Part shown: positions 52,165-60,691 of the stretch, one piece after another
How the letters are laid out: each line of letters starts with the position of its first letter
How positions within the stretch are numbered: position 1 is the stretch's first letter
NCBI GenBank assembly: GCA_039820585.1
Contig: JBCBPV010000008.1
Location: 19,745-83,744, forward strand
Direction: 5' to 3'
DNA length: 64,000 nt
Origin: JBCBGF01 sp039820585
GTDB taxonomy: Bacteria; Pseudomonadota; Alphaproteobacteria; Rhodobacterales; Rhodobacteraceae
The notes under the pieces: model-generated
What the model was told of the DNA's origin: nothing
What the model saw: the letters and a program-made list of their open reading frames with translations, nothing else
Database searches by the model: none
Made by a program: the position numbers and the translations under genes

Positions 52165-54132
52165 ATGTCGCACGCGCAGAAAGATCGCCCCTGGTTGTTC
52201 CGGACCTATGCGGGCCATTCCACAGCCAAAGCCTCAAACGCGCTGTACCGTGGCAACCTGGCCAAGGGACAGACCGGTCTGTCGGTCGCCTTCGATCTGC
52301 CCACGCAGACGGGCTATGACAGCGATCACCAGCTCTCGCGCGGTGAAGTGGGCAAGGTCGGCGTGCCTGTCTCGCATCTGGGCGACATGCGCACGCTCTT
52401 CGCCGATATCCCGCTGGAACAGATGAACACCTCGATGACAATCAACGCCACCGCGCCCTGGCTTCTGGCGCTCTACATTGCGGTGGCCGAGGAACAGGGC
52501 GCCGATGTCACCAAGCTGCAAGGCACTGTGCAAAACGACATCATCAAGGAATACCTCTCGCGCGGCACCTATGTCTGCCCGCCCGAACCGTCCATGCGGA
52601 TGATCACCGATGTCGCGGCCTACACCCGTGAACATCTGCCCAAGTGGAACCCGATGAACGTGTGTTCCTATCACCTGCAAGAGGCTGGCGCCACGCCGGA
52701 GCAGGAACTGGCCTTTGCGCTGGCGACTGCCACTGCAGTCTTGGATGACCTGAAAGGCAAAGTCCCGCAAGAACACTTCCCCGCCATGGTCGGGCGCATT
52801 TCCTTCTTCGTGAACGCCGGCATCCGTTTCGTGACCGAGATGTGCAAAATGCGCGCCTTCGTCGACCTCTGGGATGAGATCTGCCGCGACCGCTACGGCG
52901 TCGAAGACCCCAAGTTCCGCCGCTTCCGCTATGGCGTGCAGGTCAACTCACTGGGCCTCACCGAACAGCAGCCCGAAAACAACGTCTACCGCATCTTGAT
53001 CGAGATGTTGGCCGTCACCCTGTCCAAAAACGCCCGCGCCCGTGCCGTCCAACTGCCTGCTTGGAACGAAGCGCTCGGCCTGCCCCGCCCCTGGGATCAG
53101 CAATGGTCGCTGCGCATGCAACAGATCCTCGCGTTTGAAACCGATCTGTTGGAATACGACGATCTCTTCGATGGCAACCCCGCCATCGACCGCAAAGTGC
53201 AAGAGTTGAAAGACGGCGCCCGCGCCGAGCTTGCCCAGATCGACAGCATGGGTGGTGCGGTCCAGGCCATCGAATACATGAAATCACGCCTGGTCGAAGC
53301 GAACTCAGACCGGATCGGCCGGATTGAGGATGGCGAGACCACGGTGGTCGGCGTCAACCGGTACACCGAGGCAGAGCAAAGCCCCCTGACCGCCGGGGAT
53401 GAGGCGATCATGGTCGCCGATGCCGAAGCCGAGGCAGACCAGATTGCCCGGCTAGACGCGTGGCGGGCAGAACGAGACGACGCGGCGCTGAAGACCGCGC
53501 TCGATGATCTGCGCGCCGCCGCCCGCGACGGGCGCAACATCATGCCACCGTCCATTGCCGCCGCGCGCGCAGGCGCGACCACCGGTGAATGGGGCGACAT
53601 GGTGCGCGCCGCCTTCGGCCAATACCGCGCCCCCACCGGCGTCAGCCGCAACCCGTCCAACCGCACCGAAGGCCTGGACGAGATCCGCGAAAGGGTAGAT
53701 GCCGTGTCTGACGCATTGGGCCGCCGCCTGAAATTCCTGGTCGGCAAACCCGGGCTCGACGGGCATTCAAACGGCGCGGAACAAATCGCCTCGCGTGCCC
53801 GCGACTGCGGAATGGACATCTCTTACGAAGGTATTCGCCTGACCCCAGCCGAAATCATTGCCGCCATTAAAGAAGAACGGCCCCACGTCGTTGGCCTGTC
53901 AATTCTTTCGGGCAGCCATATCCCCCTGATCGAAGATCTGATGGGCCGGATACGCGCCGAAGGGCTGTCGGACTGCCGTGTTGTTGTCGGCGGCATTATT
54001 CCCGAAGACGATGCCAAACGCCTTGCCGCAATGGGCGTTGCAAAGGTGTACACGCCCAAAGACTTTGAGCTGAACCGAATAATGATGGATATCGTCGCTT
54101 TAGCAGACCCAAAAGCAGTTGCAGCCGAATAG
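52165..54132 (+). CDS. ecm: Ethylmalonyl-CoA mutase
   Basis: 655 residues, a coenzyme B12 mutase that converts ethylmalonyl-CoA to methylsuccinyl-CoA. The TIM-barrel substrate domain starts RPWLFRTYAGHSTAKASNAL; runs such as LSVAFDLPTQTGYDSDH (with the D-H of this subfamily) separate it from methylmalonyl-CoA and isobutyryl-CoA mutases. The C-terminal cobalamin domain has the lower-ligand motif D-x-H-x2-G in KPGLDGHSNGAEQIASRA near residue 530, then GLSILSGSHIP and VVVGGIIPEDDA. Upstream gene order with ccr and the pathway context make the assignment firm. Confidence 0.95.
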   Translation: MSHAQKDRPWLFRTYAGHSTAKASNALYRGNLAKGQTGLSVAFDLPTQTGYDSDHQLSRGEVGKVGVPVSHLGDMRTLFADIPLEQMNTSMTINATAPWLLALYIAVAEEQGADVTKLQGTVQNDIIKEYLSRGTYVCPPEPSMRMITDVAAYTREHLPKWNPMNVCSYHLQEAGATPEQELAFALATATAVLDDLKGKVPQEHFPAMVGRISFFVNAGIRFVTEMCKMRAFVDLWDEICRDRYGVEDPKFRRFRYGVQVNSLGLTEQQPENNVYRILIEMLAVTLSKNARARAVQLPAWNEALGLPRPWDQQWSLRMQQILAFETDLLEYDDLFDGNPAIDRKVQELKDGARAELAQIDSMGGAVQAIEYMKSRLVEANSDRIGRIEDGETTVVGVNRYTEAEQSPLTAGDEAIMVADAEAEADQIARLDAWRAERDDAALKTALDDLRAAARDGRNIMPPSIAAARAGATTGEWGDMVRAAFGQYRAPTGVSRNPSNRTEGLDEIRERVDAVSDALGRRLKFLVGKPGLDGHSNGAEQIASRARDCGMDISYEGIRLTPAEIIAAIKEERPHVVGLSILSGSHIPLIEDLMGRIRAEGLSDCRVVVGGIIPEDDAKRLAAMGVAKVYTPKDFELNRIMMDIVALADPKAVAAE

Positions 54133-54225
54133 CGTAATAGCGACCACATTCCGCTTTTCCGCATTAGTGCAATTGCAATGTATTGCCCGTAGCTCTACTT
54201 CTGTTTTGTACAGGAGGACCTCAAC

Positions 54226-54531
54226 ATGGGCATAGACCTTTCGGGCATGGACGAAAAAGAACTTTTGATGCTGCGCGATGATATCGACAAGGCATTGAAA
54301 AACATCGAGAAAAACCGCAGAGACAAGGCGCGGCAAGAAGTAGAAGCGGCTGCAAAGAAGCATGGCTTCACTTTGAATGAGCTTGTTGGATCGCTAAAAA
54401 AATCGCCAACCAAGCCGAAATACCGCAACCCAGATGATCCGTCACAGACGTGGAGCGGGCGTGGGCGGCAGCCAACATGGTTCAAGAATGCGGTGACGTC
54501 GGGTGAAGATATCTCGCGCTTTGAAGTCTAG
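54226..54531 (+). CDS. H-NS family nucleoid protein (HvrA/Spb-like)
   Basis: 101 residues. The N-terminal half is a coiled-coil oligomerisation part (LLMLRDDIDKALKNIEKNRR), and the C-terminal DNA-binding part has YRNPDDPSQTWSGRGRQPTW, the W-x-G-R-G-R-x-P-x-W core that contacts the minor groove of AT-rich DNA. Relatives HvrA and Spb in Rhodobacter adjust photosynthesis and other genes. A strong AGGAGG stands nine bases before the ATG. It is flanked by AT-rich DNA on both sides, including the structured element downstream. Confidence 0.92.
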   Translation: MGIDLSGMDEKELLMLRDDIDKALKNIEKNRRDKARQEVEAAAKKHGFTLNELVGSLKKSPTKPKYRNPDDPSQTWSGRGRQPTWFKNAVTSGEDISRFEV

Positions 54532-54556
54532 CTGCGCAAACAGGTAACATAAGCGG

Positions 54557-54641
54557 AAAATTGCTCACACCTTCGAAATAAACTGTTTACGTATTTAGAA
54601 GTATCTCTTCAGGCGTATTCAGATTTCGAAGCGAGCATTTT
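54557..54641. repeat. Imperfect long inverted repeat
   Basis: AAAATTGCTC-4-CTTCGAAAT (54557-54579) pairs with ATTTCGAAG-1-GAGCATTTT (54623-54641), one base missing in the outer arm; inside, CTG and CAG continue the stem and GAAG-CTTC forms a small hairpin. Could be a small RNA, an mRNA 3' end or a miniature element. Confidence 0.5.
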
Positions 54642-54684
54642 CTGCAATGCAGCGACGTGTGTTTCTAAACCACACGCATTGCAG
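54642..54684. repeat. Inverted repeat with internal bulge
   Basis: CTGCAATG (54642-54649), six unpaired bases, CGTGTG, nine-base loop, CACACG directly followed by CATTGCAG (54671-54684): 14 pairs with a one-sided bulge. Confidence 0.55.
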
Positions 54685-54819
54685 CCTAGGCCTTCGCAGT
54701 CCTGCCAATACGCTCCGCGTGCTGACACGCCGCGAACTCAAAGCGATCTTCAATCGCCCTTTCCGCGCGCGGCCTGGCTGATATAGTCGGGGCAATCCAC
54801 CAGCACCGGGGCCCCTTCA

Positions 54820-55524
54820 ATGACCATCCATATTGGCGCAGCGGTTGGCGACATCGCTGAAACCGTCCTCATGCCGGGCGATCCCTATCGCGCGAAATGG
54901 GCGGCTGAGACGTTTCTCGACGATCCCAAATGCATCAATGAAGTGCGCGGCATGCTGGGCTTCACCGGCACGTGGAAAGGCCACCGCGTCACCATCCACG
55001 GCTCGGGCATGGGCATGCCCAGCCTGTCGATCTACGCCAACGAGCTTATCCGCGATTATGGCGCACAAACCCTGATCCGCATCGGGTCCTGCGGTGGCAT
55101 GCAAGACAAGGTCAAGGTCCGCGACGTGATCCTCGCCATGACCTCCAGCAGCCTGTCCACCCCATCCCGCGGCATCTTCAAGGAACTGAACTACGCCCCC
55201 TGCGCAGACTGGGGCCTGCTTCACGCCGCGTGGACCGCCGCCCAAGCCAAGGGGACCCCCACGCATGTGGGCGGCATCTATTCGTCCGATGTGTTCTACG
55301 ACGAACGCCCCGACCTGAACGAACAGATGACGCGCCACGGCATCCTGGGGGTTGAGATGGAGGCCGCAGAACTCTACACCCTCGCCGCCCGCCACGGCCG
55401 CCGCGCATTGGCCGTGCTCACCGTCTCCGACCACCTGATCACCGGCGAGGCGCTGCCCGCTGAAGACCGTGAAAGCAGCTTTGGCGACATGGTCGAAATC
55501 GCGCTTGAGGCCGCCTTCGCATGA
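54820..55524 (+). CDS. deoD: Purine-nucleoside phosphorylase, DeoD type
   Basis: 234 residues, hexameric type, splits purine (deoxy)nucleosides with phosphate. Conserved parts: VLMPGDPYRAKWAAETFL, GSGMGMPSLSIYANELIRDY, IRIGSCGGMQ and GVEMEAAELYTLAA (ribose-binding MEAA), then TVSDHLITGE with the catalytic aspartate. It could act on nucleosides brought in by the BMP importer at 13-18 kb. Its TGA overlaps the aldo/keto reductase start by four bases. Confidence 0.95.
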   Translation: MTIHIGAAVGDIAETVLMPGDPYRAKWAAETFLDDPKCINEVRGMLGFTGTWKGHRVTIHGSGMGMPSLSIYANELIRDYGAQTLIRIGSCGGMQDKVKVRDVILAMTSSSLSTPSRGIFKELNYAPCADWGLLHAAWTAAQAKGTPTHVGGIYSSDVFYDERPDLNEQMTRHGILGVEMEAAELYTLAARHGRRALAVLTVSDHLITGEALPAEDRESSFGDMVEIALEAAFA

Positions 55525-56498
55525 AAACCCGCCAACTTGCCGGATATGACGTCGGCGCCATTGGCTTGGGCTGTATGAGCTTTGGCGGCATCTACGGCGC
55601 CACCGATGATGACACCTCGTTTGCCTGCCTGGAGGCCGCGCTCGATCTGGGCATCACCCATTGGGACGTGGCAGAAATCTATGGCGCGGGGCACAGCGAA
55701 ACGGTGCTGGGCCGCTTCCTGGCCCAGACCCCGGCGGATGTGACCATCGCGACAAAGGCCGGCATCTATGCCAGTCCCGAACGATTCTTCTCAAACGCAC
55801 CAGATCGGTTGCGCGCCTCGCTCGAAGGGTCGCTCACCCGTCTGGGCCGCGACCGGGTTGAACTGTTCTATATCCACCGCCGCGAGCAAGAGCGCCCGAT
55901 TGAAGAGGTGATGGAAACCCTCGCCGGCTTCATCGAAGAAGGGCTGATCGGCGCAATCGGCCTGTCCGAGGTCGCGCCCTTCACCCTGCGCCGCGCCGCA
56001 CGGGTCCACCCGGTGGCCGCCGTGCAATCGGAATACTCCCTGTGGACGCGGCTGCCAGAGCTTGGAATGATTCAGGCCTGCGCGGACCTGGGCACCACCT
56101 TCGTGGCCTTCTCTCCCGTCGCCCGCGGCATGCTGGCCGACCGTTTCCCAGACCCCGCGACCTTCCCCAAAGGCGATTTTCGCACGTCGAACCCCCGCTT
56201 CATGGAACCGCACTACAGCGAAAACTGCGCCGCCCTGCGTCCGTTCCAGGCGTTCTGCGCGGATCGCGGCTGGTCAACCTCCGCCGTGGCGCTGGCCTGG
56301 CTCCTCGACCAGGGCGATCACATCCTGCCGATCCCTGGCACCCGCTCGGGCGACCACCTGCGCGACCTGGCCACCGGCGCCGACATCACCCTGTCCGCCG
56401 CTGACCACACCGAAATCGCCCGCCTTCTGCCCCCCGGCTTCGCCCATGGTGACCGCTACTCCCCCGCCCAACAGATCGGAAACGAAGCCTACTGCTGA
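55521..56498 (+). CDS. Aldo/keto reductase
   Basis: 325 residues, TIM-barrel NADPH oxidoreductase. The catalytic tetrad is visible: aspartate and tyrosine in THWDVAEIYGAGHSETVLG, lysine in VTIATKAGIYA and histidine in LFYIHRRE. The C-terminal cofactor loop reads ILPIPGTRSGDHLRDLA. Subfamily resembles AKR13-like enzymes; substrate unknown. Translationally coupled to deoD. Its end overlaps by ten bases a small minus-strand gene. Confidence 0.88.
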   Translation: MKTRQLAGYDVGAIGLGCMSFGGIYGATDDDTSFACLEAALDLGITHWDVAEIYGAGHSETVLGRFLAQTPADVTIATKAGIYASPERFFSNAPDRLRASLEGSLTRLGRDRVELFYIHRREQERPIEEVMETLAGFIEEGLIGAIGLSEVAPFTLRRAARVHPVAAVQSEYSLWTRLPELGMIQACADLGTTFVAFSPVARGMLADRFPDPATFPKGDFRTSNPRFMEPHYSENCAALRPFQAFCADRGWSTSAVALAWLLDQGDHILPIPGTRSGDHLRDLATGADITLSAADHTEIARLLPPGFAHGDRYSPAQQIGNEAYC

Positions 56499-56677
56499 GG
56501 CTTCCCACAATGCCGCGGCGGCCCCTGCACCGTCTCCGCCCCGCACGCCGCGCACCGCCACACACGCGTGCGCCGATCCTCGCGCCACCGACACTCCCGC
56601 GTCAGCGTCGTGCTGCGCCTGCGCCACCAGAAATAGGCAAAAACCCCGAGGGCGAGGAGAAGGAGGAGAAGCGGCAT
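56489..56677 (-). CDS. Small membrane protein with zinc-ribbon-like tail
   Basis: 62 residues: an N-terminal helix (MPLLLLLLALGVFAYFWWRR), a basic linker, then WRCAACGAETVQGPPRHC, a C-x2-C...C arrangement with a histidine next to the last cysteine that could hold a zinc ion. ATG start. Small proteins of this layout are found in other Rhodobacteraceae. Function unknown. It overlaps the aldo/keto reductase stop by ten bases. Confidence 0.7.
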   Translation of the reverse strand: MPLLLLLLALGVFAYFWWRRRSTTLTRECRWREDRRTRVWRCAACGAETVQGPPRHCGKPQQ

Positions 56678-56711
56678 CTTCTATGCGGGTCCGAACACGG
56701 CCAAAGCCCGG

Positions 56712-57074
56712 TCACGTGAAACGGCGCGTAACACAGTCAAAGTCATCCTTTGCATCTACGTTTTGGCGCGCACGCTCGGGGATTTCATACCACGCCATCT
56801 CACCGTAGCTCCAACCATAAGCGGTGTCGCCCACGTCGAGGCGCGCGTGCAGCACGAACTGAAAACCGGCGGGCGCCTCACGAATAGAGGTCAAGAGGCC
56901 GGTGCGCTTGAATGCCACCAGACCAAATTCCTGTGCTGCGTCACACATGGCTTGGCGGCTAAATACCTCGCCAATACCAACAGACGCCACCACAAGAGTT
57001 ACCACCGCGACAGCGCCTGACAGATACCGCAGGCGACGCACCGCGAATGCCACAAGCGCCGCGATGAAAGCCAA
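56712..57074 (-). CDS. Hypothetical membrane-anchored protein
   Basis: 120 residues from a TTG; not recognised. One membrane helix near the N-terminus (YLSGAVAVVTLVVASVGIGE) is followed by about 80 extracytoplasmic residues with two cysteines (AMCDAAQEF and DFDCVTRRFT) that could form a disulfide. Follows the 93-residue gene by nine bases. Base composition is a little less GC-rich than the neighbours. Start uncertain. Confidence 0.5.
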   Translation of the reverse strand: MAFIAALVAFAVRRLRYLSGAVAVVTLVVASVGIGEVFSRQAMCDAAQEFGLVAFKRTGLLTSIREAPAGFQFVLHARLDVGDTAYGWSYGEMAWYEIPERARQNVDAKDDFDCVTRRFT

Positions 57075-57083
57075 AGGCAGCGC

Positions 57084-57365
57084 TTAGGTCAGAACAGACA
57101 AGACGAACGCGTCGACACCCTCAAAAAGCCTCAGAAAAACAATCCCAGCTGGCGGAAACGCAAAGTAGATCAATCCAAACTCTGGTCTCAGCACGAAGAT
57201 ACCAAGCCCTAGGCACAGCAACGTCAGGAGTAAATGGGTCGCCACGAACCGACCGGGCGGATCGCGAAGAAACTCTTCGCGGGCCGATCTGAATAGGGCC
57301 ACCCAGGCCCAAAGGCTTGCTACGATGCCCCCAACGACAACGATGCCAAGCGCAACGCCCGCCAA
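57084..57365 (-). CDS. Hypothetical small membrane protein
   Basis: 93 residues from a TTG that follows the sdhB stop with no gap; not recognised. Three hydrophobic segments (VALGIVVVGGIVASLWAWVA, FVATHLLLTLLCLGLGIFVL, FGLIYFAFPPAGIVFLRLF). It may be read through from the sdh mRNA, or be an unrelated insertion between sdhB and the downstream genes. No good ribosome site is seen. Confidence 0.45.
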   Translation of the reverse strand: MAGVALGIVVVGGIVASLWAWVALFRSAREEFLRDPPGRFVATHLLLTLLCLGLGIFVLRPEFGLIYFAFPPAGIVFLRLFEGVDAFVLSVLT

Positions 57366-58145
57366 TTACACCGCCCGTTCCACCATCATCTTCTTGATCT
57401 CGGAAATCGCCTTCGCCGGGTTCAACCCCTTGGGGCACGTCTTGGCGCAGTTCATGATCGTATGGCAGCGGTACAGCTTGAACGGATCTTCCAACTCGTC
57501 CAACCGCTCCCCCGTCGCCTCATCCCGGCTGTCGATGATCCAGCGATAGGCATGCAGCAACGCGGCTGGCCCCAGATACCGGTCACCGTTCCACCAATAG
57601 GACGGGCACGCCGTAGAACAAGACGCGCACATCACGCATTCATACAGACCGTCCAGCTTCTTGCGATCCTCGATCGACTGCCGCCACTCATGCTCGGGCC
57701 GCGAGGTTTTTGTCTCCAGCCACGGCATGATGGACGCGTGCTGGGCATAGAAATGCGTCAGGTCCGGGATCAGATCCTTGACCACCGGCATATGCGGCAG
57801 GGGATAGATCTTCACATCCCCCTTGATCTCATCCATCCCGTAGATACAGGCCAGCGTATTGATCCCGTCGATATTCATCGCGCAGGATCCGCAGATCCCC
57901 TCACGGCACGACCGGCGGAAGGTCAGGGTCGGATCAATCTCATTCTTGATCTTGATGATCGCGTCCAGAACCATCGGCCCACAGGTATCCATGTCGACGA
58001 AATACGTATCGACCCGCGGGTTTTCCCCATCATCGGGGTTCCAGCGATAGATCTGGAACTTGCGCACATTCGTGGCGCCCTCTGGCTTCGGCCAGGTCTT
58101 GCCCGTTTTGATGCGGGAATTCTTGGGAAGTGCGAGTTCAACCAT
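57366..58145 (-). CDS. sdhB: Succinate dehydrogenase iron-sulfur subunit
   Basis: 259 residues, electron-transfer subunit of complex II. [2Fe-2S] cysteines lie in SCREGICGSCAMNIDGINTLAC; [4Fe-4S] and [3Fe-4S] cysteines in CVMCASCSTACPSYWW and CHTIMNCAKTCPKGLNP. The N-terminal half is the plant-type ferredoxin fold, the C-terminal half the bacterial ferredoxin fold. Last core gene of the sdhCDA-lipoprotein-sdhB order. Confidence 0.97.
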   Translation of the reverse strand: MVELALPKNSRIKTGKTWPKPEGATNVRKFQIYRWNPDDGENPRVDTYFVDMDTCGPMVLDAIIKIKNEIDPTLTFRRSCREGICGSCAMNIDGINTLACIYGMDEIKGDVKIYPLPHMPVVKDLIPDLTHFYAQHASIMPWLETKTSRPEHEWRQSIEDRKKLDGLYECVMCASCSTACPSYWWNGDRYLGPAALLHAYRWIIDSRDEATGERLDELEDPFKLYRCHTIMNCAKTCPKGLNPAKAISEIKKMMVERAV

Positions 58146-58148
58146 AAT

Positions 58149-58499
58149 CTAGCTCCCTAAAACCGAACCAGCGAGGATTTGCGGCAATACCGCGGGCCCC
58201 GCGTCTTCGACAAAGCATCGGATCGCATCGGGTCGGCTGGCGATAGAGATCACCAGCTCAATCGTTTCGGGCGACGGTTGCTGACGGATCGCATCGCCGG
58301 CGATGGACACGATCTCATCCCCCGTCGCGTTGTTGATCACACAGTCGGTCACCGGCGTGATCGGCACGCCCGGGAACCGCTGTTCCACCACATCGTTCAC
58401 CACGGTCCGGGCGGACGCACGGGCGACCTCGGTGCCGATGGGTGTGCTGCACGCCGATACGGCCAAAGCAGCGAATGCGAAAACAATAGGCCGCATCAA
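58149..58499 (-). CDS. Small lipoprotein encoded between sdhA and sdhB
   Basis: 116 residues with a lipoprotein signal MMRPIVFAFAALAVSACSTP (lipobox VSAC). The mature part includes DCVINNATGDEIVSIAGDAI and IRCFVEDAGP, two cysteines besides the lipidated one. The start overlaps the sdhA stop by four bases and its stop is three bases before sdhB, so it is a full member of the sdh operon. Homologues occur at this place in other Rhodobacteraceae as I recall; role in complex II assembly or envelope is unknown. Confidence 0.8.
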   Translation of the reverse strand: MMRPIVFAFAALAVSACSTPIGTEVARASARTVVNDVVEQRFPGVPITPVTDCVINNATGDEIVSIAGDAIRQQPSPETIELVISIASRPDAIRCFVEDAGPAVLPQILAGSVLGS

Positions 58500-60298
58500 T
58501 ACACCCGCGCCTTGGGCGCAATCTTCTTCAGGTCGATCCCACCCTCATTATGCCCGATCAGCGGGTTCAGATGCACAGGCCGCTGGCCCAGATCCACCTT
58601 GCCATTCACCCAGCTCAGCGAATGCACCCGCCAGTTCTCGTCGTCGCGGTCGGGGTAATCCTCATGCGCATGGGCGCCCCGGCTCTCTTTGCGGGCTTCT
58701 GCCGACACAATTGTCGCCAAAGCGTTTGGCATCAGGTTGGTCAACTCCAGCGTCTCCATCAGATCGCTGTTCCAGACCATCGACCGGTCGGTAACGGCGA
58801 TATCGTCCATCTTGCCGGCCACGCCGTACATCTTGTCCACACCTTCGGCCAAGGTCTTGTCGGTGCGGAACACGGCCGCGTCGGCCTGCATCGTCTTCTG
58901 CATCTCCAGCCGCAGCTCGGCAGTCGTCACCGTCCCATTGGCATGGCGCAAGTCGTCCAACCGGCCCAGCGCCTTGTCGATGCTGGCCTTGCTCAGCGTC
59001 GGGTTCGCGGCATTGGGGTCCACAACCTCGCCCGCCTTGATCGCCGCCGCGCGGCCAAAGACCACCAGGTCGATCAGGCTGTTCGATCCCAACCGGTTCG
59101 CGCCATGCACACTGGCACAGCCCGCCTCGCCCACGGCCATCAGCCCCGGCGCAATCGCGTCCGGGTCATCCTTGGTGGGGTTCAAAACTTCACCCCAGTA
59201 ATTCGTCGGAATGCCGCCCATGTTGTAATGCACCGTCGGCAGCACCGGGATCGGCTCTTTTGTCAGGTCAACGCCTGCAAAAATACGCGCCGACTCTGAG
59301 ATCCCCGGCAACCGCTCGGCCAGCGTCTCTGGCGGCAAATGGTTGAGGTGCAGGTGAATATGATCATTCTCATCCCCCACGCCGCGCCCTTCGCGGATCT
59401 CCATTGTCATGCAGCGCGACACCACATCGCGCGACGCCAGATCCTTGTAGGTCGGCGCATACCGCTCCATGAACCGCTCACCTTCAGAGTTGGTGAGGTA
59501 TCCCCCTTCGCCCCGCGCGCCTTCGGTGATCAGACAGCCCGAGCCATAGATGCCCGTGGGATGGAACTGCACAAACTCCATATCCTGCAGCGGCAAACCG
59601 GCCCGCGCCACCATCCCGCCACCGTCGCCGGTGCAGGTATGGGCCGATGTGGCCGAGAAATAGGCGCGTCCGTAACCACCCGTGGCAAGCACCGTCATCT
59701 TCGCGTTGAACACATGGATCGTGCCGTCATCCAGCTTCCACGCCACGACGCCCGTGCATTGCCCGTCGTCCGACATGATCAGATCAATCGCGAAGTATTC
59801 GATAAAGAACTCCGCGTCGTTCTTCAGCGACTGACCATACAGCGTGTGCAGGATCGCGTGCCCTGTCCGGTCGGCGGCCGCACAGGTGCGCTGCACCGGC
59901 GGGCCTTCGCCATACTCGGTCGTGTGGCCACCAAAGGGGCGCTGATAGATCTTGCCCTCTTCGGTCCGCGAAAATGGCACCCCGTAATGTTCCAGCTCAT
60001 AAACCGCTTTCGGGGCCTCGCGCGCCAGATACTCCATCGCATCCGTATCGCCCAGCCAGTCCGACCCCTTCACGGTGTCATACATGTGCCATTGCCAGCT
60101 ATCGGGCCCCATATTGCCCAACGACGCTGCAATACCGCCCTGCGCCGCCACCGTGTGCGACCGCGTGGGAAACACCTTGGTGATACAGGCGGTCTTCAGC
60201 CCCTGCTCGGCCATGCCCAGCGTCGCCCGCAATCCGGCACCACCGGCGCCCACAACCACGACGTCATAGGTATGCGTCTCGTATTCGTACTCAGCCAT
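58496..60298 (-). CDS. sdhA: Succinate dehydrogenase flavoprotein subunit
   Basis: 600 residues, normal length. FAD Rossmann motif DVVVVGAGGAGLRATLGMAE, the covalent flavin histidine in RSHTVAAQGGIAASLGN, active-site parts FVQFHPTGIYGSGCLITEGA and RGEGGYLTNSEGERFMERYA, and HGANRLGSNSLIDLVVFGR. Oxidises succinate to fumarate on the cytoplasmic face. Nine bases downstream of sdhD. Confidence 0.97.
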   Translation of the reverse strand: MAEYEYETHTYDVVVVGAGGAGLRATLGMAEQGLKTACITKVFPTRSHTVAAQGGIAASLGNMGPDSWQWHMYDTVKGSDWLGDTDAMEYLAREAPKAVYELEHYGVPFSRTEEGKIYQRPFGGHTTEYGEGPPVQRTCAAADRTGHAILHTLYGQSLKNDAEFFIEYFAIDLIMSDDGQCTGVVAWKLDDGTIHVFNAKMTVLATGGYGRAYFSATSAHTCTGDGGGMVARAGLPLQDMEFVQFHPTGIYGSGCLITEGARGEGGYLTNSEGERFMERYAPTYKDLASRDVVSRCMTMEIREGRGVGDENDHIHLHLNHLPPETLAERLPGISESARIFAGVDLTKEPIPVLPTVHYNMGGIPTNYWGEVLNPTKDDPDAIAPGLMAVGEAGCASVHGANRLGSNSLIDLVVFGRAAAIKAGEVVDPNAANPTLSKASIDKALGRLDDLRHANGTVTTAELRLEMQKTMQADAAVFRTDKTLAEGVDKMYGVAGKMDDIAVTDRSMVWNSDLMETLELTNLMPNALATIVSAEARKESRGAHAHEDYPDRDDENWRVHSLSWVNGKVDLGQRPVHLNPLIGHNEGGIDLKKIAPKARVY

Positions 60299-60307
60299 TG
60301 ATTGCTC

Positions 60308-60679
60308 CTAAAGCGCGATGCGGGCGATGGCGAACAGGCCCGTCGCCGCGGCGGCATAGCTGACGCAGATCATCGCGATGATCAAAACCTTGCGCGTCAG
60401 GCCGTGTGTGTAGTCTTCGATCAGCACCTGCACCCCGTTCTTGAAATGCATGAACCCCACGAAAATGGTCAGCGCCGCCACAATCGCGGGGAAGGGCCGG
60501 GCGAAATAGGCGACCACATCGGCATGTGGCTGGCCCAGCATCGCGCCGAAGGTAAAGATGAACAGCGGGATCAACACCAAAAGGCCAACCGAGCTGACGA
60601 TCATGTTCCAGTGGTGATGCACGCCCTCTTTGGCAGAGCCCAGCCCAACGGCGCGTTTGCGATCAGTGACAAATGCCAT
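60308..60679 (-). CDS. sdhD: Succinate dehydrogenase membrane anchor subunit
   Basis: 123 residues, three membrane helices: WNMIVSSVGLLVLIPLFIFT, PAIVAALTIFVGFMHFKNGV (the conserved H in GFMHFKNG near haem and quinone) and VLIIAMICVSYAAAATGLFA. The N-terminus RKRAVGLGSAKEGVHHHW is the family signature in alphaproteobacteria. Forms with SdhC the quinone site of complex II. Confidence 0.92.
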   Translation of the reverse strand: MAFVTDRKRAVGLGSAKEGVHHHWNMIVSSVGLLVLIPLFIFTFGAMLGQPHADVVAYFARPFPAIVAALTIFVGFMHFKNGVQVLIEDYTHGLTRKVLIIAMICVSYAAAATGLFAIARIAL

Positions 60680-60691
60680 GTCCAGCGCTCC

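Larger units (their letters stand above)
54532..54819. other. 288-base AT-rich gap with nested inverted repeats, possible structured RNA
   Basis: No coding sequence. Between 54557 and 54684 two strong inverted repeat systems stand in series. A TATAGT hexamer at 54782-54787 is a possible -10 for deoD. I see no tRNA or recognised RNA family. Confidence 0.4.

Noticed and set aside
54226..54531. H-NS-like gene as horizontally acquired because of AT-rich flanks
   Set aside because: Genes on both sides are typical core genes, no mobility gene or repeats bound the region, and HvrA-like proteins are normal in the family.
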